DNA from: Aureivirga marina
Lineage (GTDB): Bacteria; Bacteroidota; Bacteroidia; Flavobacteriales; Flavobacteriaceae
Reading direction: 5' to 3'
NCBI RefSeq assembly: GCF_015767265.1
Contig: NZ_JADPIB010000004.1
Location: 248,001 to 312,000 of the forward strand
Length of the DNA: 64,000 nt
In this document: one piece after another, positions 51,684 to 61,467 of the stretch
Position numbering within the stretch: position 1 is the first letter of the stretch
How the letters are laid out: the number at the start of each line of letters is the position of its first letter
Translations under genes and position numbers: made by a program
Notes under the pieces: model-generated
What the model saw: the letters and a program-made list of their open reading frames with translations, nothing else
Database searches by the model: none
Told to the model about the DNA's origin: nothing

Positions 51684-52979
51684 ATGGGGAAAAGAAACTG
51701 GTTTACAATATTATTTCTTTGTTTTTTTAGTGTTTTTGCACAAGAAAATTATGAACTTCAGACATTCATCGATGCTGCGATGGATTATCATCCTTCTATT
51801 TTACAAGCAGAAAATCAGTTACAAGCGAGTGAAAATAAAATTGGTCTTGCAAAAGGGAATGATTATCCAAATGTTTTTGTGGATTTAAATTACCAATTAA
51901 TAGAACCAAAAAGTGAAATTACACTTCCAGGAGCTGTTCCTTTTTCTGCACAATTATTTCCAACAAATAATTATGATTTTGCTTTAGCTGTTAATTATGA
52001 TCTTTATGATTTTGGTCGTAATAAAGCGAATATTGACATTGCAAGTTTTGAGAATTTATATGCTAAAGAGAATAAGAATTTAATTAAACAAAGCATTTCT
52101 TTTCAAGTTATTAATTTATATTATCAATTGTGTTATTTACGCGAAGCTTTAAAGGTAAATAAAGAACAGCAACAATTGCTTGAAAAAACACAGAAAATTA
52201 ATAAAATGTTTTATGAACAAGGAGAAGTTACAGATTTAGATTTGATTAATACAGATGCTTCACTTTCGCAAGTTTTAATTCAAGAAGAATCTTTAAAAAA
52301 ATCCATTTTAGTTTTTAAAACACAATTATTACTTACAACAGGAAAAGAAATTATAGAAGTAAAAAAATTATCGACTCCTTTTATTAAAAAACCAATTACT
52401 TATAGAGATACAAGTTTAAAAAATAATATTGAAACACGACTTTCTAAATTACAATCTGAAATTTCATTTAAGGAATTAGAAATTGCAGAAAAAACAGCTT
52501 TTCCTGTAATTATGGCGCAAGCAAAAGGAGGATATAAAAATGGTTTGTTGCCAGATATTATGAAATTAAGAGCAAATTATACTGTTGGAGTTGGAGTGCA
52601 AATTCCGATTTTTAACGGAAATAAGATTCAGATACAAAAGAAAATTGCACAGAATAATATAGATGCTTCTTTGGCAAGTTTAGATGCAATTACATTAAAA
52701 ATGAAAGGAGAATTATTAGAATCACAAGAAAATATAAAACAGTTTTTTAGGAAAATACAATTAAGTGAAATAAAGATTTTACAAACAGAAAAAGCAGTAG
52801 AAAGAGCATTTTTACAATATGAAAATGGTGAAATTACAAATTTAGATTTGCTTAGAATTGAAGTTCAAATGGCAAATGCTAAACTGCAAAAAATCCAATA
52901 TTTATTGAATTATACATTGAGTATTTACGCTTATAAAAAAGCACTTGGTCAGACTTTTGAATTGTTGAATTATGAATAG
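51684..52979 (+). CDS. TolC-family outer-membrane efflux protein
   Basis: 431 aa with signal peptide KRNWFTILFLCFFSVFA. Two TolC repeats: YELQTFIDAAMDYHPSILQAENQLQASENKIGLAKGNDYP begins the first, and RLSKLQSEISFKELEIAEKTAFPVIMAQAKGGYKNG the second. Long coiled helices with EQGEVTDLDLINTDASLSQVLIQEES and NGEITNLDLLRIEVQMANAKLQ are the repeat hallmarks. It should form the trimeric outer-membrane duct for the HlyD and DHA2 partners encoded next, with an 8-bp overlap. Confidence 0.94.
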   Translation: MGKRNWFTILFLCFFSVFAQENYELQTFIDAAMDYHPSILQAENQLQASENKIGLAKGNDYPNVFVDLNYQLIEPKSEITLPGAVPFSAQLFPTNNYDFALAVNYDLYDFGRNKANIDIASFENLYAKENKNLIKQSISFQVINLYYQLCYLREALKVNKEQQQLLEKTQKINKMFYEQGEVTDLDLINTDASLSQVLIQEESLKKSILVFKTQLLLTTGKEIIEVKKLSTPFIKKPITYRDTSLKNNIETRLSKLQSEISFKELEIAEKTAFPVIMAQAKGGYKNGLLPDIMKLRANYTVGVGVQIPIFNGNKIQIQKKIAQNNIDASLASLDAITLKMKGELLESQENIKQFFRKIQLSEIKILQTEKAVERAFLQYENGEITNLDLLRIEVQMANAKLQKIQYLLNYTLSIYAYKKALGQTFELLNYE

Positions 52980-54015
52980 GATTAGAAGAATTAAACATAA
53001 AGTAAGTAACAAACACAAAGTAATAATTATCATTTTTATTATTGTTGTGTTGTTGTTTTCTATACGATATATTTATCATGCCATTACGACAACTTCTACG
53101 GATAATGCACAAATTCAGAGTCATATTTATCCAATAATTTCAGAAGTTTCTGGGAAAATTGTAGAATTAAATATTGGTGATAATGAAACTGTAAGAAAAG
53201 GAGATACTTTATTGATAATTGAACAAACGCAATATATCAATAATGTAAGTAAAGCATTAGCAAATGTAGAAAATGCAAAATTACAAATTGAAGTTGCTGA
53301 AAGTAATTTAGAAAAAAGTGGAAAGAATTTAGAAGCTGCAATTGCGAAATTAGAAGAAATTAAAGCACAAAATGAAGCAGTTTATAAAGAGTTTCGAAGA
53401 AAACGAAATTTGTTTAAAAATAATGCAATTCCAAAAGCCTCTTTTGATGCAATTTCTGCTAAAAATAAAGCTGCCAAAGCACAAGAAAGAGAACAGGTTG
53501 CAATGGTAAAAATTACAGAAATAAGCCATGAAGAATCTGAATTGAATTCGACAATGGCAGAAGCAAATTTTTTAGAAGCAGAAGCAATATTGAGTAATGC
53601 AAAATTTGAATTAAAAAATACATATATCATCGCTCCTGAAAATGGAAGAACTCCAAATTTAAAAATTACTATTGGTCAGGTGATTTCTGCTGGACAAATT
53701 CTAACGGAATTAGTTGGAGAGAAATTATGGATTATAGCAAACTATAAAGAAACACAAATTAGACATTTAGAAGAAGGAATGGATGCAATTATTGAAATTG
53801 ATGCATTTCCTAGAAAAGAATTTAAAGCAAAATTAGTCTCTAGAACAAATGCAACTGGAGCAAAATTCGCTTTATTGCCAACAGATAATGCAACAGGGAA
53901 TTTTGTAAAAATTGTACAAAGAATTCCTGTAAAATTTGAATTTGTAGATGATGAAATATATAAAATTCCAATTGCTTCTGGAATGAGTGTTACTGTAATC
54001 GTGGAAAATAAATAA
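52972..54015 (+). CDS. HlyD/EmrA-type periplasmic adaptor
   Basis: 347 aa. One N-terminal membrane anchor (KVIIIIFIIVVLLFSIRYIYHAI), then TTTSTDNAQIQSHIYPIISEVSGKIVELNIGDNETVRKGDTLLII, the lipoyl/barrel-sandwich half typical of EmrA. A coiled-coil hairpin (about 100-200) and a second half (NTYIIAPENGRTPNLKITIGQVISAGQILTELVGEKLWIIANYKETQIRHLEEGMDAIIEIDAFP) follow. It bridges the DHA2 pump and the TolC-like duct. Second gene of the operon. Confidence 0.94.
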   Translation: MNRIRRIKHKVSNKHKVIIIIFIIVVLLFSIRYIYHAITTTSTDNAQIQSHIYPIISEVSGKIVELNIGDNETVRKGDTLLIIEQTQYINNVSKALANVENAKLQIEVAESNLEKSGKNLEAAIAKLEEIKAQNEAVYKEFRRKRNLFKNNAIPKASFDAISAKNKAAKAQEREQVAMVKITEISHEESELNSTMAEANFLEAEAILSNAKFELKNTYIIAPENGRTPNLKITIGQVISAGQILTELVGEKLWIIANYKETQIRHLEEGMDAIIEIDAFPRKEFKAKLVSRTNATGAKFALLPTDNATGNFVKIVQRIPVKFEFVDDEIYKIPIASGMSVTVIVENK

Positions 54016-54022
54016 TAAAAAT

Positions 54023-55555
54023 TTGGCTTCTGTAGCAAAACATAAATGGATTATAACTTTTACGGTAGTGATGTGTTCAGTAATTGAACTTATTGATATT
54101 TCTATTGTAAATGTCGCTTTATATGAAATTATGGGTGGTGTAGGAGCAACTTTAAGCGAAGTCACTTGGGTGATTGCTTCTTATGCTATTGGAAATGTTA
54201 TTATGATTCCTCTTACAGGCTGGTTTACGGAACAATTTGGAAGAAGACCATATTTTATTACTTCTGTTTTAATTTTTACTCTATGTAGTTTTTTCTGTGG
54301 ATTTTCAACTTCTTTATGGGAATTGGTAATTTTTCGTTTTTTTCAAGGTTTGGCAGGCGGAGCTTTATTAACCACTTCACAATCTACCTTGGTAGATACA
54401 TTTCCAAAAGAAGAAATTGGTTTAGCAAATGGAATTTTCGGATTAGGAATTGTAATGGGACCGACTTTAGGTCCAACAATTGGAGGATATTTAGTAGATC
54501 ATCTTTCTTGGAACTGGATTTTCTTTATCAATGTTCCAATTGGAGTTTTAGCGGTGTTTTTATCTTTTCTATATATTCCAAATCAAAGTGATTTTGATCC
54601 AAATAGAAAAAAGAAAAAAATTGATTGGATTAGTTTTTTATTATTAGTTCTTGGTTTGGGTTGTTTACAATTAGTTTTGGAAAAAGGACAACAGGATGAT
54701 TGGTTTAATTCTGCATTTATTCGAAACTCTGCCATTTTAGCTTTTTTAGGAATTTTAATTTTTACCATAAGACAATTCAAACTAAAAGATCCAGTTGTAG
54801 ATTTACGAATTCTTCGCTTTAGAAATGTTGGAATAAGTACACTAATGACATTTCTTCTGGGTTTTTGTTTATTTAGTTCTGTTTTAGTGTATCCTGTTTT
54901 AGCTGAACAAGCTTTGGGTTACACAGCTACACAAACAGGAATTTTATTAATTCCAGGAGCTTTTGTCGCAGGAATGATGATGCCAATTACAGGACATTTA
55001 ACCACAAAAATTTCTGTCAAATTGCTAATGTCTGTTGGACTTTTTGTTTTTTTCTTATTTACTTATACGATGTATACAAATATTGCGAGAGAAGTAAATC
55101 CACATAGTTTACTTTGGCCTTTGGTGCTTCGAGGAATAGGTTTAGGATTGGTTTTTGTTCCTTTAACCATCATTCCATTACAAGGTTTTAAAGGAAAAGA
55201 TGTTACACAAGCTGCTGGATTGAGTAATATGGCAAGACAAATTGGAGGTTCTTTTGGAATTGCAATTATTACCAATTATATCATGTCTAGAAGTATTGTT
55301 CATGAAGGAGAATTAATTTCACATTTAGATAGAAGTTCTTACAAATTGCAAAATTGGTTAGATACACAAACTTCTTTTTTCTTTCAAAAAGGATATACAC
55401 TTTTAGATGCAAAACAAAAAGCGACAAAACTTTTACATGAAGAAATGTATTTACATGCAGAATTGCAAAGTTTTATGGACGCATTTATGTATATCGGAAT
55501 TGGAGCGTTAATTATTATTCCATTTATTTTCTTATTAAAAAAACAGAAAACTTAA
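54023..55555 (+). CDS. DHA2-family MFS multidrug exporter (EmrB/QacA type)
   Basis: 510 aa with 14 predicted membrane helices. The TTG at 54023 is the likely start (ASVAKHKWIITFTVVMCSVIELIDISIVNVAL), 7 bp after the adaptor stop. DISIVNVALYEI carries the motif D1 of DHA2 exporters, GRRPYFITS the A-motif, and GPTLGPTIGGYLVDHLSWNWIFFINVPIG motif C. Proton-driven export of lipophilic drugs or fatty acids is the family role. It completes a three-part EmrAB-TolC-like system. Confidence 0.95.
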   Translation: MASVAKHKWIITFTVVMCSVIELIDISIVNVALYEIMGGVGATLSEVTWVIASYAIGNVIMIPLTGWFTEQFGRRPYFITSVLIFTLCSFFCGFSTSLWELVIFRFFQGLAGGALLTTSQSTLVDTFPKEEIGLANGIFGLGIVMGPTLGPTIGGYLVDHLSWNWIFFINVPIGVLAVFLSFLYIPNQSDFDPNRKKKKIDWISFLLLVLGLGCLQLVLEKGQQDDWFNSAFIRNSAILAFLGILIFTIRQFKLKDPVVDLRILRFRNVGISTLMTFLLGFCLFSSVLVYPVLAEQALGYTATQTGILLIPGAFVAGMMMPITGHLTTKISVKLLMSVGLFVFFLFTYTMYTNIAREVNPHSLLWPLVLRGIGLGLVFVPLTIIPLQGFKGKDVTQAAGLSNMARQIGGSFGIAIITNYIMSRSIVHEGELISHLDRSSYKLQNWLDTQTSFFFQKGYTLLDAKQKATKLLHEEMYLHAELQSFMDAFMYIGIGALIIIPFIFLLKKQKT

Positions 55556-55595
55556 TAGTTGATACGTAATGATAAAAACTTTAAATAATAACAAA

Positions 55596-56360
55596 ATGAA
55601 AAATAATTATTTAAAAATACTTCTTTATTTCTTGGTTATAAATCTAATTTCTTGTTCAAGTGATAATGGAATCGAAGAAATTATAAATCCAGGAAAATTA
55701 TATTTAAAAAGTGTTTATGAAAATGGAGAATTAAAAAGTTCTTTTACGTATTATACAGATAATCGAGTGAAAGAATGCTATAATTTTGGTGTAACAGCAG
55801 AGTTTTATCTTTATGAATATGAAGAAGGAAAAGCAATTGCGTATAAAAATGGAAAAGAAAATTATACAGAAAAAATTGTTGTAACATTTGAAAATTCCAA
55901 TTTAGTAAAGCAAGAATTATTTATTAAAAATGGAGAAGGAGTTGATGAATTAGAAGAATATATATATTTCAATTTGAATGCTAATGTAAATTGTGGAATA
56001 GTAGAATCTACAGTTTATAATCAAGATGATACTGTTTTATATACAACAGAAAATCAATATTTGGATGAAAACTGCTCTCTTATTTCTTATATAACTCAAA
56101 ATCAAATGACGAATGTACATCAAGAAGTTACGAATGGCGTTTATATAAATCCGTTTTATGATGCTTCTTTTACAAAAGATGTTTTAAAATCAAGTGATAG
56201 GAATATAGAAATAGAAAAATTATATGATATTTCAAATGAATTGTCAGATGATTCTTATGAAAGTTCTAATATTGTTATTAATAATCATAATTATGTAATT
56301 TCAGAAACTAGAAATTACCATTCAGGAAATTCAGTAAATTTTGTGTTTGAATATTATTAA
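55596..56360 (+). CDS. Lipoprotein of unknown function
   Basis: 254 aa from the ATG at 55596 (an earlier ATG at 55569 adds nine residues). Lipobox LISC after NNYLKILLYFLVINLI, followed by SSDNGIEE. The mature part is acidic with repeated strand patterns (KLYLKSVYENGELKSSFTYYTDNRVKECY; YLYEYEEGKAIAYKNGKENYTEKIVVTFEN) like other flavobacterial outer-membrane lipoproteins with YD-type repeats. Function unknown. It is 40 bp behind the MFS gene and may share its transcript. Confidence 0.75.
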   Translation: MKNNYLKILLYFLVINLISCSSDNGIEEIINPGKLYLKSVYENGELKSSFTYYTDNRVKECYNFGVTAEFYLYEYEEGKAIAYKNGKENYTEKIVVTFENSNLVKQELFIKNGEGVDELEEYIYFNLNANVNCGIVESTVYNQDDTVLYTTENQYLDENCSLISYITQNQMTNVHQEVTNGVYINPFYDASFTKDVLKSSDRNIEIEKLYDISNELSDDSYESSNIVINNHNYVISETRNYHSGNSVNFVFEYY

Positions 56361-56362
56361 TA

Positions 56363-56395
56363 AAAAAAACTCCCTCAAATTGAAGGAGTTTTTCT
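56363..56395. terminator. Bidirectional terminator between lipoprotein and LTA-synthase-like gene
   Basis: AAAAACTCC...TCAA pairs with TTGA...GGAGTTTTT (one mismatch pair), flanked by A and T runs, between convergent genes. Confidence 0.8.
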
Positions 56396-56398
56396 TTA

Positions 56399-58330
56399 TT
56401 AATATCTTTCGTTAAAGTAATATTCAATCAAAGTTTCTTCGGCTTTTTTATGTTTTAAAACGTTCTCTTTTTCTGTTGCTTTCCCATGTAAAACTAAATT
56501 TTCATTTTTACCATAAAAAAGTGTTGTAGAATCTTTTGTAAATAAATTATTTCCTGCATCAAAATATTCTACATCTGACAGACATAAATTAAAAATAGTT
56601 GGAAACATATCTTTGTGTGAACCAAATCTTTCTGTATTTATCGTCAAATTTTCTTTATATTTTTCTGGAATATACATATACAACGGAACTCCCAATTTCT
56701 TCAATGGATCATTCAATAAATCATAATTGATAAGGTTTTTCATATTGTGATCTCCAGTTGCAATGACAATTGTATTTTCTGCGTATTTTGATTTTTTTAA
56801 TTTGTCTAAAAACAATCCTAATTGATGATTTGCATACTGATATGCTTTAAAACAAAGCTTTGTTTCATCTTCAGGTTTATTTACCAAATTTCTAATTTCA
56901 TTATTTAATTCTAAAGAAAACGGTTGATAATCATCTGGCATTTCATATGGTGTATGATTTGTCATTGTTTGCGCAAAAATGAATTGAGGCACTGATGTTT
57001 TTTCTAAATTTAAAAACACATCATCAAAAAGATATTGATCATGAACTCCCCAAGTATCATTTTCTTCTGCATCTTTTACATTTTCTAAAATTCCAGATTT
57101 TCCATATGCAACATCAAAATAATTTCTAATTAACATATCATCCAAACTTCTCCAACCAATCGAACCTCCAGAAATATATTTTGTAGTATAATTTGCTTGT
57201 TTAAAAGGATAAGCAATGGAAGATTCATAAGTTTTAAATCGCTGCGATGTTGAGGTAATTGGAGGTTGCACCACATTAAAAGCAATACATTCAATACTGT
57301 AAATCGTTCCGTTTTGTGCTGGTAAAAAATTCTGAAATAAAATATCTTCTTCTAAATGCTTTTTTAAAGCTCCAGTTAAATTTAAATTTTCATTTTCAAA
57401 ACTTAAATAATGATTACTCATTCCTTCCATTAAAAAGAAAATCACATTGGGCTTATTCTCTTCAAGAAAAGTGTTTTTTTCCGTTTTATTAAAGAAAATA
57501 TCTTGTTTTGAAATCTTTGTTGGAATATCTAAATTTTTCTTAGCAGCATAAACTTCTTCTAGAGTTTGATATCCTTTTTGAATTAAAAAATCTTTTTCAT
57601 CGATTTTAATTCGTTCATCATCTTTTTCTCCAGCTGCTTTCATCAAAGTATAAACTCCATGAAGTGGAATTTTATTGATAAAACTATTTTTAGAAACAGA
57701 AGCACTTCTTTCTTGTAAAGGAAATTCTTTAATCGAACCTCTAAATCCAAGAAACACAAAAACAATTAATAAAACAGGAAAAGCATATTGTATTTTTTTT
57801 TCATATTCTTTTGTCGTATTAAAATTGTGAAAAATACTTTGTAAAACTTTGTTATTAATTAAAACAAAAATCAGAATTGTCAATAAAATTCGAAGCACAG
57901 GATGATCTGTCCACATACTTGTCAAAACCGCAATTGTATCATCTTCTAAAATTCCAAAAGCTAGAAGGTTTAAATGTTCTTGGAAAAAACTATAAAATTG
58001 ATGATCACAAATCAGAAGAAAAACCAAAACTGGAATAAAAATTCCTAAGTAAATTCGACTGAATTTATCAATGAATTTTTCTCTTTTTTCAAAAGTTACA
58101 AATCCAGCAAAACTAAAGAACAAAAGAAGTGGACTTAAAATATAAAGTAACGTTTGTGTGTCGAATAAAAATCCAACTTGAAATGCATGTAAAATATCTA
58201 AAAAATTGGTTTTAAATAAACTAAAATCTCCAAATCGAAGTAGAAAAGTGAATCGCATAGCGAAAGTAATTCCAACCAAGAATAAAAAATACTTGGCAAG
58301 TTTTAGGGTTGATTTAATAAAAAGATTCAT
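56399..58330 (-). CDS. LTA synthase-type sulfatase-fold phosphotransferase
   Basis: 643 aa. Five N-terminal membrane helices (to about residue 200), then an extracellular sulfatase-type domain from about 290. E302 (FFLMEGMSN) and the Thr342 nucleophile (QNGTIYSIE) fit the LtaS metal site, and IATGDHNMKN supplies a Asp/His pair. LtaS polymerises glycerol phosphate in Gram-positives; in Bacteroidota such proteins are more likely to add phosphoethanolamine or phosphoglycerol to envelope glycans or lipids. TAATTTTG on the minus strand at 58386-58393 is a possible -7 box. Confidence 0.9.
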   Translation of the reverse strand: MNLFIKSTLKLAKYFLFLVGITFAMRFTFLLRFGDFSLFKTNFLDILHAFQVGFLFDTQTLLYILSPLLLFFSFAGFVTFEKREKFIDKFSRIYLGIFIPVLVFLLICDHQFYSFFQEHLNLLAFGILEDDTIAVLTSMWTDHPVLRILLTILIFVLINNKVLQSIFHNFNTTKEYEKKIQYAFPVLLIVFVFLGFRGSIKEFPLQERSASVSKNSFINKIPLHGVYTLMKAAGEKDDERIKIDEKDFLIQKGYQTLEEVYAAKKNLDIPTKISKQDIFFNKTEKNTFLEENKPNVIFFLMEGMSNHYLSFENENLNLTGALKKHLEEDILFQNFLPAQNGTIYSIECIAFNVVQPPITSTSQRFKTYESSIAYPFKQANYTTKYISGGSIGWRSLDDMLIRNYFDVAYGKSGILENVKDAEENDTWGVHDQYLFDDVFLNLEKTSVPQFIFAQTMTNHTPYEMPDDYQPFSLELNNEIRNLVNKPEDETKLCFKAYQYANHQLGLFLDKLKKSKYAENTIVIATGDHNMKNLINYDLLNDPLKKLGVPLYMYIPEKYKENLTINTERFGSHKDMFPTIFNLCLSDVEYFDAGNNLFTKDSTTLFYGKNENLVLHGKATEKENVLKHKKAEETLIEYYFNERY

Positions 58331-58565
58331 TTTTTATTAATATTAAATTGATTTTTAGGTAATATTAAAATTGTATTTGGAGGGGCAAAATTACTAAAAT
58401 TTCATAGTAAATATATTTTTTAAGTAAGTTTCTTAAGTTTTATAAAATCGAACTGTGAGAAATAAAAAAATATTGTAGATTCTTCAATTTGAAAATCATC
58501 AAGTATATTTGAATTTTAAAAGAAAGTAAATACTATTTTCAAACAAAACTAGAAGACATTATTTC

Positions 58566-59345
58566 ATGAAAAATATTATACAATTATTGATTGTTTTTTG
58601 TTCATTAATTGCTTTTGCTCAAGAAGATTATCCATCAAGTCTTGAGGAAATGAAATTGGTTGGAAAAGTAAAATCTGTTAAAGAAAGTAAATATAAAGCA
58701 ACAGAAAATTTTGGTGTGATTGTCAAGAGAAATTTACTTAAAACAGAATTTTATGTTTTTAATTTTTATGGACAATTAAAAGAAAAAAATGAATTTACTT
58801 CTACAGGAGAATTAGAAAAAAAGTACATTTTTGAATTTAATACAAGAGGAAAATGTGTTTCAATGAATCGCTATAATCCGAATGGAAGCTTGTTTGGAAA
58901 AATGATTTATCATTATGATGCAACTGATAAAGTGAATATGTACACTGTTGTAGATGAAATTGGAAATATGAAATTTCGAATAGTTTATGTCTACAATAAA
59001 AAAGGGATGTTGAAATCAGAAACATTATATAAAAATGATGCAAACGTACTTTCTTTTAAAACATATGAAAATGATGCTTATGGAAATGTTATTGTAGAAA
59101 ATTATTTTGCAGATAAAAAAGATTTACAATTAGAAAAAACGACCTATGAATATGATAAAAAAGGAAATTTGATTAAAAAAGGAAATTATAAAATCAAAAA
59201 AGAGAAAAAGCTTGATAAATTCTATTTAGTGGATCAGATTTCTTATGTATACAAATACGATAAAAACTTCAATTGGACGCAAAAAGTAATTTATAAAAAT
59301 AATGTTCCACAAGAAATTGTTGAAAGAGAAATTATTTACTTCTAA
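58566..59345 (+). CDS. Secreted YD-repeat-like protein
   Basis: 259 aa with signal peptide KNIIQLLIVFCSLIAFA. Repeating strand pairs of the form Y/F-x-x-GxLxxKxxF appear several times (FYGQLKEKNEFTSTGELEKKYIFEFNTRGKCVSMNRYNPNGSL, YNKKGMLKSETLYKND, YDKKGNLIKKGNYK), as in Rhs/YD-repeat and MORN-like flavobacterial proteins. The repeats would build an extended beta sheet on the surface or in the periplasm. No sorting domain. Function unknown. TATATTTG at 58504-58511 is a candidate -7 box. Confidence 0.75.
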   Translation: MKNIIQLLIVFCSLIAFAQEDYPSSLEEMKLVGKVKSVKESKYKATENFGVIVKRNLLKTEFYVFNFYGQLKEKNEFTSTGELEKKYIFEFNTRGKCVSMNRYNPNGSLFGKMIYHYDATDKVNMYTVVDEIGNMKFRIVYVYNKKGMLKSETLYKNDANVLSFKTYENDAYGNVIVENYFADKKDLQLEKTTYEYDKKGNLIKKGNYKIKKEKKLDKFYLVDQISYVYKYDKNFNWTQKVIYKNNVPQEIVEREIIYF

Positions 59346-59433
59346 TATTCTGAAAAAATATTTTTAAAATACTTGATAAAATTGTAATTTATAATTCATT
59401 GATTTCTAGTTTTTAACTTAAAAATATTTCTCA

Positions 59434-60360
59434 GTGGATTATATTGATTATTATAAAGTTTTGGGTGTAGATAAAAATGCAACGCAGAAAGATATTAAAA
59501 AAGCATACCGAAAACTTGCCAGAAAATTGCATCCAGATTTAAATTCTGATGATGCAGAAGCACAGAAAAAGTTTCAGCAATTAAATGAAGCAAATGAAGT
59601 GTTAGGAGATCCTGAAAAAAGAAAGAAATACGATAAATACGGAAAAGATTGGGAACATTCTGATATTTTTGAGGAAGCTCAAAGAAGACAACAGCAAGGA
59701 CAACAAAGTGGAGGACAACAATATTCACATTTTAGTTCCAATTTTGAAGGTGGCGATTTTTCCGATTTTTTTGAAGCAATGTTCGGTGGAGCTGGAGGCG
59801 GAAGAACTCGTGGAAGAGGAGGTTTTCAGCAACAAAATGTAAAATATAAAGGAGAAGATTTTCATGCAACTTTACAATTGACTGACAATGATGTTTATGA
59901 GGAACATAAACAAGTTGTGGAAGTAAATGGAAAGAAAATTCGATTTACAATTCCTGCTGGAGTTGAAGATGGACAAATAATTAAAATTTCTGGTCATGGC
60001 GGTCCTGGAATGAATGGTGGTCCAAAAGGAGATTTATATATTACTTTTCATATTCTTTCTAATCCGAATTTTAAAAGGGTAGGTTCTGATATTTATATTG
60101 ATAAAAAAATCGATTTATACACTGCTGTTCTTGGTGGAGAAACGATTGTTAGCACAATTTCAGGGAAAATTAAGCTTAAAGTAAAAGAAGGAACACAAAA
60201 CAATATGAAAGTTCGTGTTCGTGGAAAAGGTTTTCCAAAATACAAGCAAAAAGGAGTTTTTGGTGATTTATTTGTGACTTTCCAAGTGGAAATTCCAACA
60301 AAATTAACTGCCAAAGAAAAAGAATTATTTACAGAACTTTCTAAACAAAAAGTGTCATGA
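59434..60360 (+). CDS. cbpA: DnaJ-class co-chaperone, CbpA type
   Basis: 308 aa, GTG start at 59434 ([15 protein letters not shown]). N-terminal J domain with the HPD tripeptide in [16 protein letters not shown], a Gly/Phe/Gln-rich linker ([31 protein letters not shown]) and C-terminal domains I and II ([44 protein letters not shown]). No cysteine-rich zinc finger, which separates CbpA from DnaJ. Partner of DnaK. Overlaps cbpM by 4 bp. Confidence 0.93.
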   Translation: MDYIDYYKVLGVDKNATQKDIKKAYRKLARKLHPDLNSDDAEAQKKFQQLNEANEVLGDPEKRKKYDKYGKDWEHSDIFEEAQRRQQQGQQSGGQQYSHFSSNFEGGDFSDFFEAMFGGAGGGRTRGRGGFQQQNVKYKGEDFHATLQLTDNDVYEEHKQVVEVNGKKIRFTIPAGVEDGQIIKISGHGGPGMNGGPKGDLYITFHILSNPNFKRVGSDIYIDKKIDLYTAVLGGETIVSTISGKIKLKVKEGTQNNMKVRVRGKGFPKYKQKGVFGDLFVTFQVEIPTKLTAKEKELFTELSKQKVS

Positions 60361-60647
60361 CAGAAGATAAGTTAATCACCATAGAAAAGGTTTGTACAAT
60401 TTATAAAGTAGAACCAGATTTTGTAAATTCTTTAGTTGAATTTGAATTAATCACCATAGTTTCAAAACAAAAAAAGAAATATTTAGACATAGAATCGTTT
60501 AGTGATTTAGAAAAAATGATTCGTTTACATAATGATTTAGGAATTAATGTCGCAGGAATTGATGCAATTCTTCACCTCCAAAAAAAACATAAAGAATTAC
60601 GAGATAAAATTAATCGTCTTGAAGCAAAATTGCGTTTATATGAGTAA
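60357..60647 (+). CDS. CbpM-type modulator of CbpA
   Basis: 96-aa MerR-like helix-turn-helix protein. [27 protein letters not shown] and [28 protein letters not shown] followed by a C-terminal coiled coil ([19 protein letters not shown]) are the CbpM pattern. CbpM binds the J domain and inhibits CbpA. Translational coupling (ATGA overlap) to cbpA supports a stoichiometric partner. Confidence 0.9.
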   Translation: MTEDKLITIEKVCTIYKVEPDFVNSLVEFELITIVSKQKKKYLDIESFSDLEKMIRLHNDLGINVAGIDAILHLQKKHKELRDKINRLEAKLRLYE

Positions 60648-60709
60648 ATGACGAATGTTCGGTTTTTATTGTAAAAAATCCAATACATTTGCTTTTAAAA
60701 TAGAGATAA

Positions 60710-61459
60710 ATGCAGAAAAAAATACTTTTGATTTTTACAGTTTTTTTGATTTTAACTAGCTGTAATTCGAAATTAGAGAAAAAGGAATTAATAATTGCTG
60801 TTGCTGCAAATATGCAATATGCAATAAAAGAAATTGGAGAAGAATTTTCTAAAGAAACAAATATTCCTTTACAATATACAATCAGTTCTTCTGGAAAATT
60901 AACTGCGCAAATTAGTTCTGGAGCTCCTTATGGAATTTTTATTTCTGCAAATCGAAAATATCCTGAAACATTAAAGAAAGAGAATAAAATTATTGGTGAT
61001 ATTCAAAGTTTTGCTTTTGGAAAATTAATTCTTTGGACAAAGTATGAAAAGATTCAACCAAGTTTAGAGATTTTGAAAAATCCGCAAATTCAGAAAATCG
61101 CGCTTGCAAATCCAAAAACAGCTCCCTATGGTGAAGCTGCGAAAGAAGTTTTAAAAAAACTGCATTTATTTTCAGAATTAAAAGATAAATTGGTTTATGG
61201 AGAAAGTATCGCGCAAACAAATCAATTTATTGATACAAAAGCAGCAACAATTGGATTTACTTCTAATTCTACACTTAAAATTCCAAATAAAAAAGAAATA
61301 GGAAATAGTTTCATTATTCCTGAAAATTTATATAAACCAATTGAGCAAACAGTTGTAGTTTTAAAAGGAAATCAAGCAAAAGAGGCAAAACAATTTTACC
61401 AATTTTTAAGCTCTAAAAAAGCAAAAGAGATTTTGAAAAAAAATGGTTATAATATTTAA
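60710..61459 (+). CDS. modA: Molybdate ABC transporter substrate-binding lipoprotein
   Basis: 249 aa, lipoprotein signal KKILLIFTVFLILTSC. ModA-type binding-protein core: IIAVAANMQYAIKEIGEEF, ISSSGKLTAQISSGAPYGIFISAN, KIALANPKTAPYGEAAKEVLKKL and QTNQFIDTKAATIGFTSNS are all characteristic, and the Ser/Ala/Tyr residues that hydrogen-bond the oxyanion are in place. First gene of the molybdate operon. TACATTTG at 60684-60691 is a likely -7 box. No ModE gene is adjacent. Confidence 0.94.
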   Translation: MQKKILLIFTVFLILTSCNSKLEKKELIIAVAANMQYAIKEIGEEFSKETNIPLQYTISSSGKLTAQISSGAPYGIFISANRKYPETLKKENKIIGDIQSFAFGKLILWTKYEKIQPSLEILKNPQIQKIALANPKTAPYGEAAKEVLKKLHLFSELKDKLVYGESIAQTNQFIDTKAATIGFTSNSTLKIPNKKEIGNSFIIPENLYKPIEQTVVVLKGNQAKEAKQFYQFLSSKKAKEILKKNGYNI

Positions 61460-61467
61460 AACAAAAG

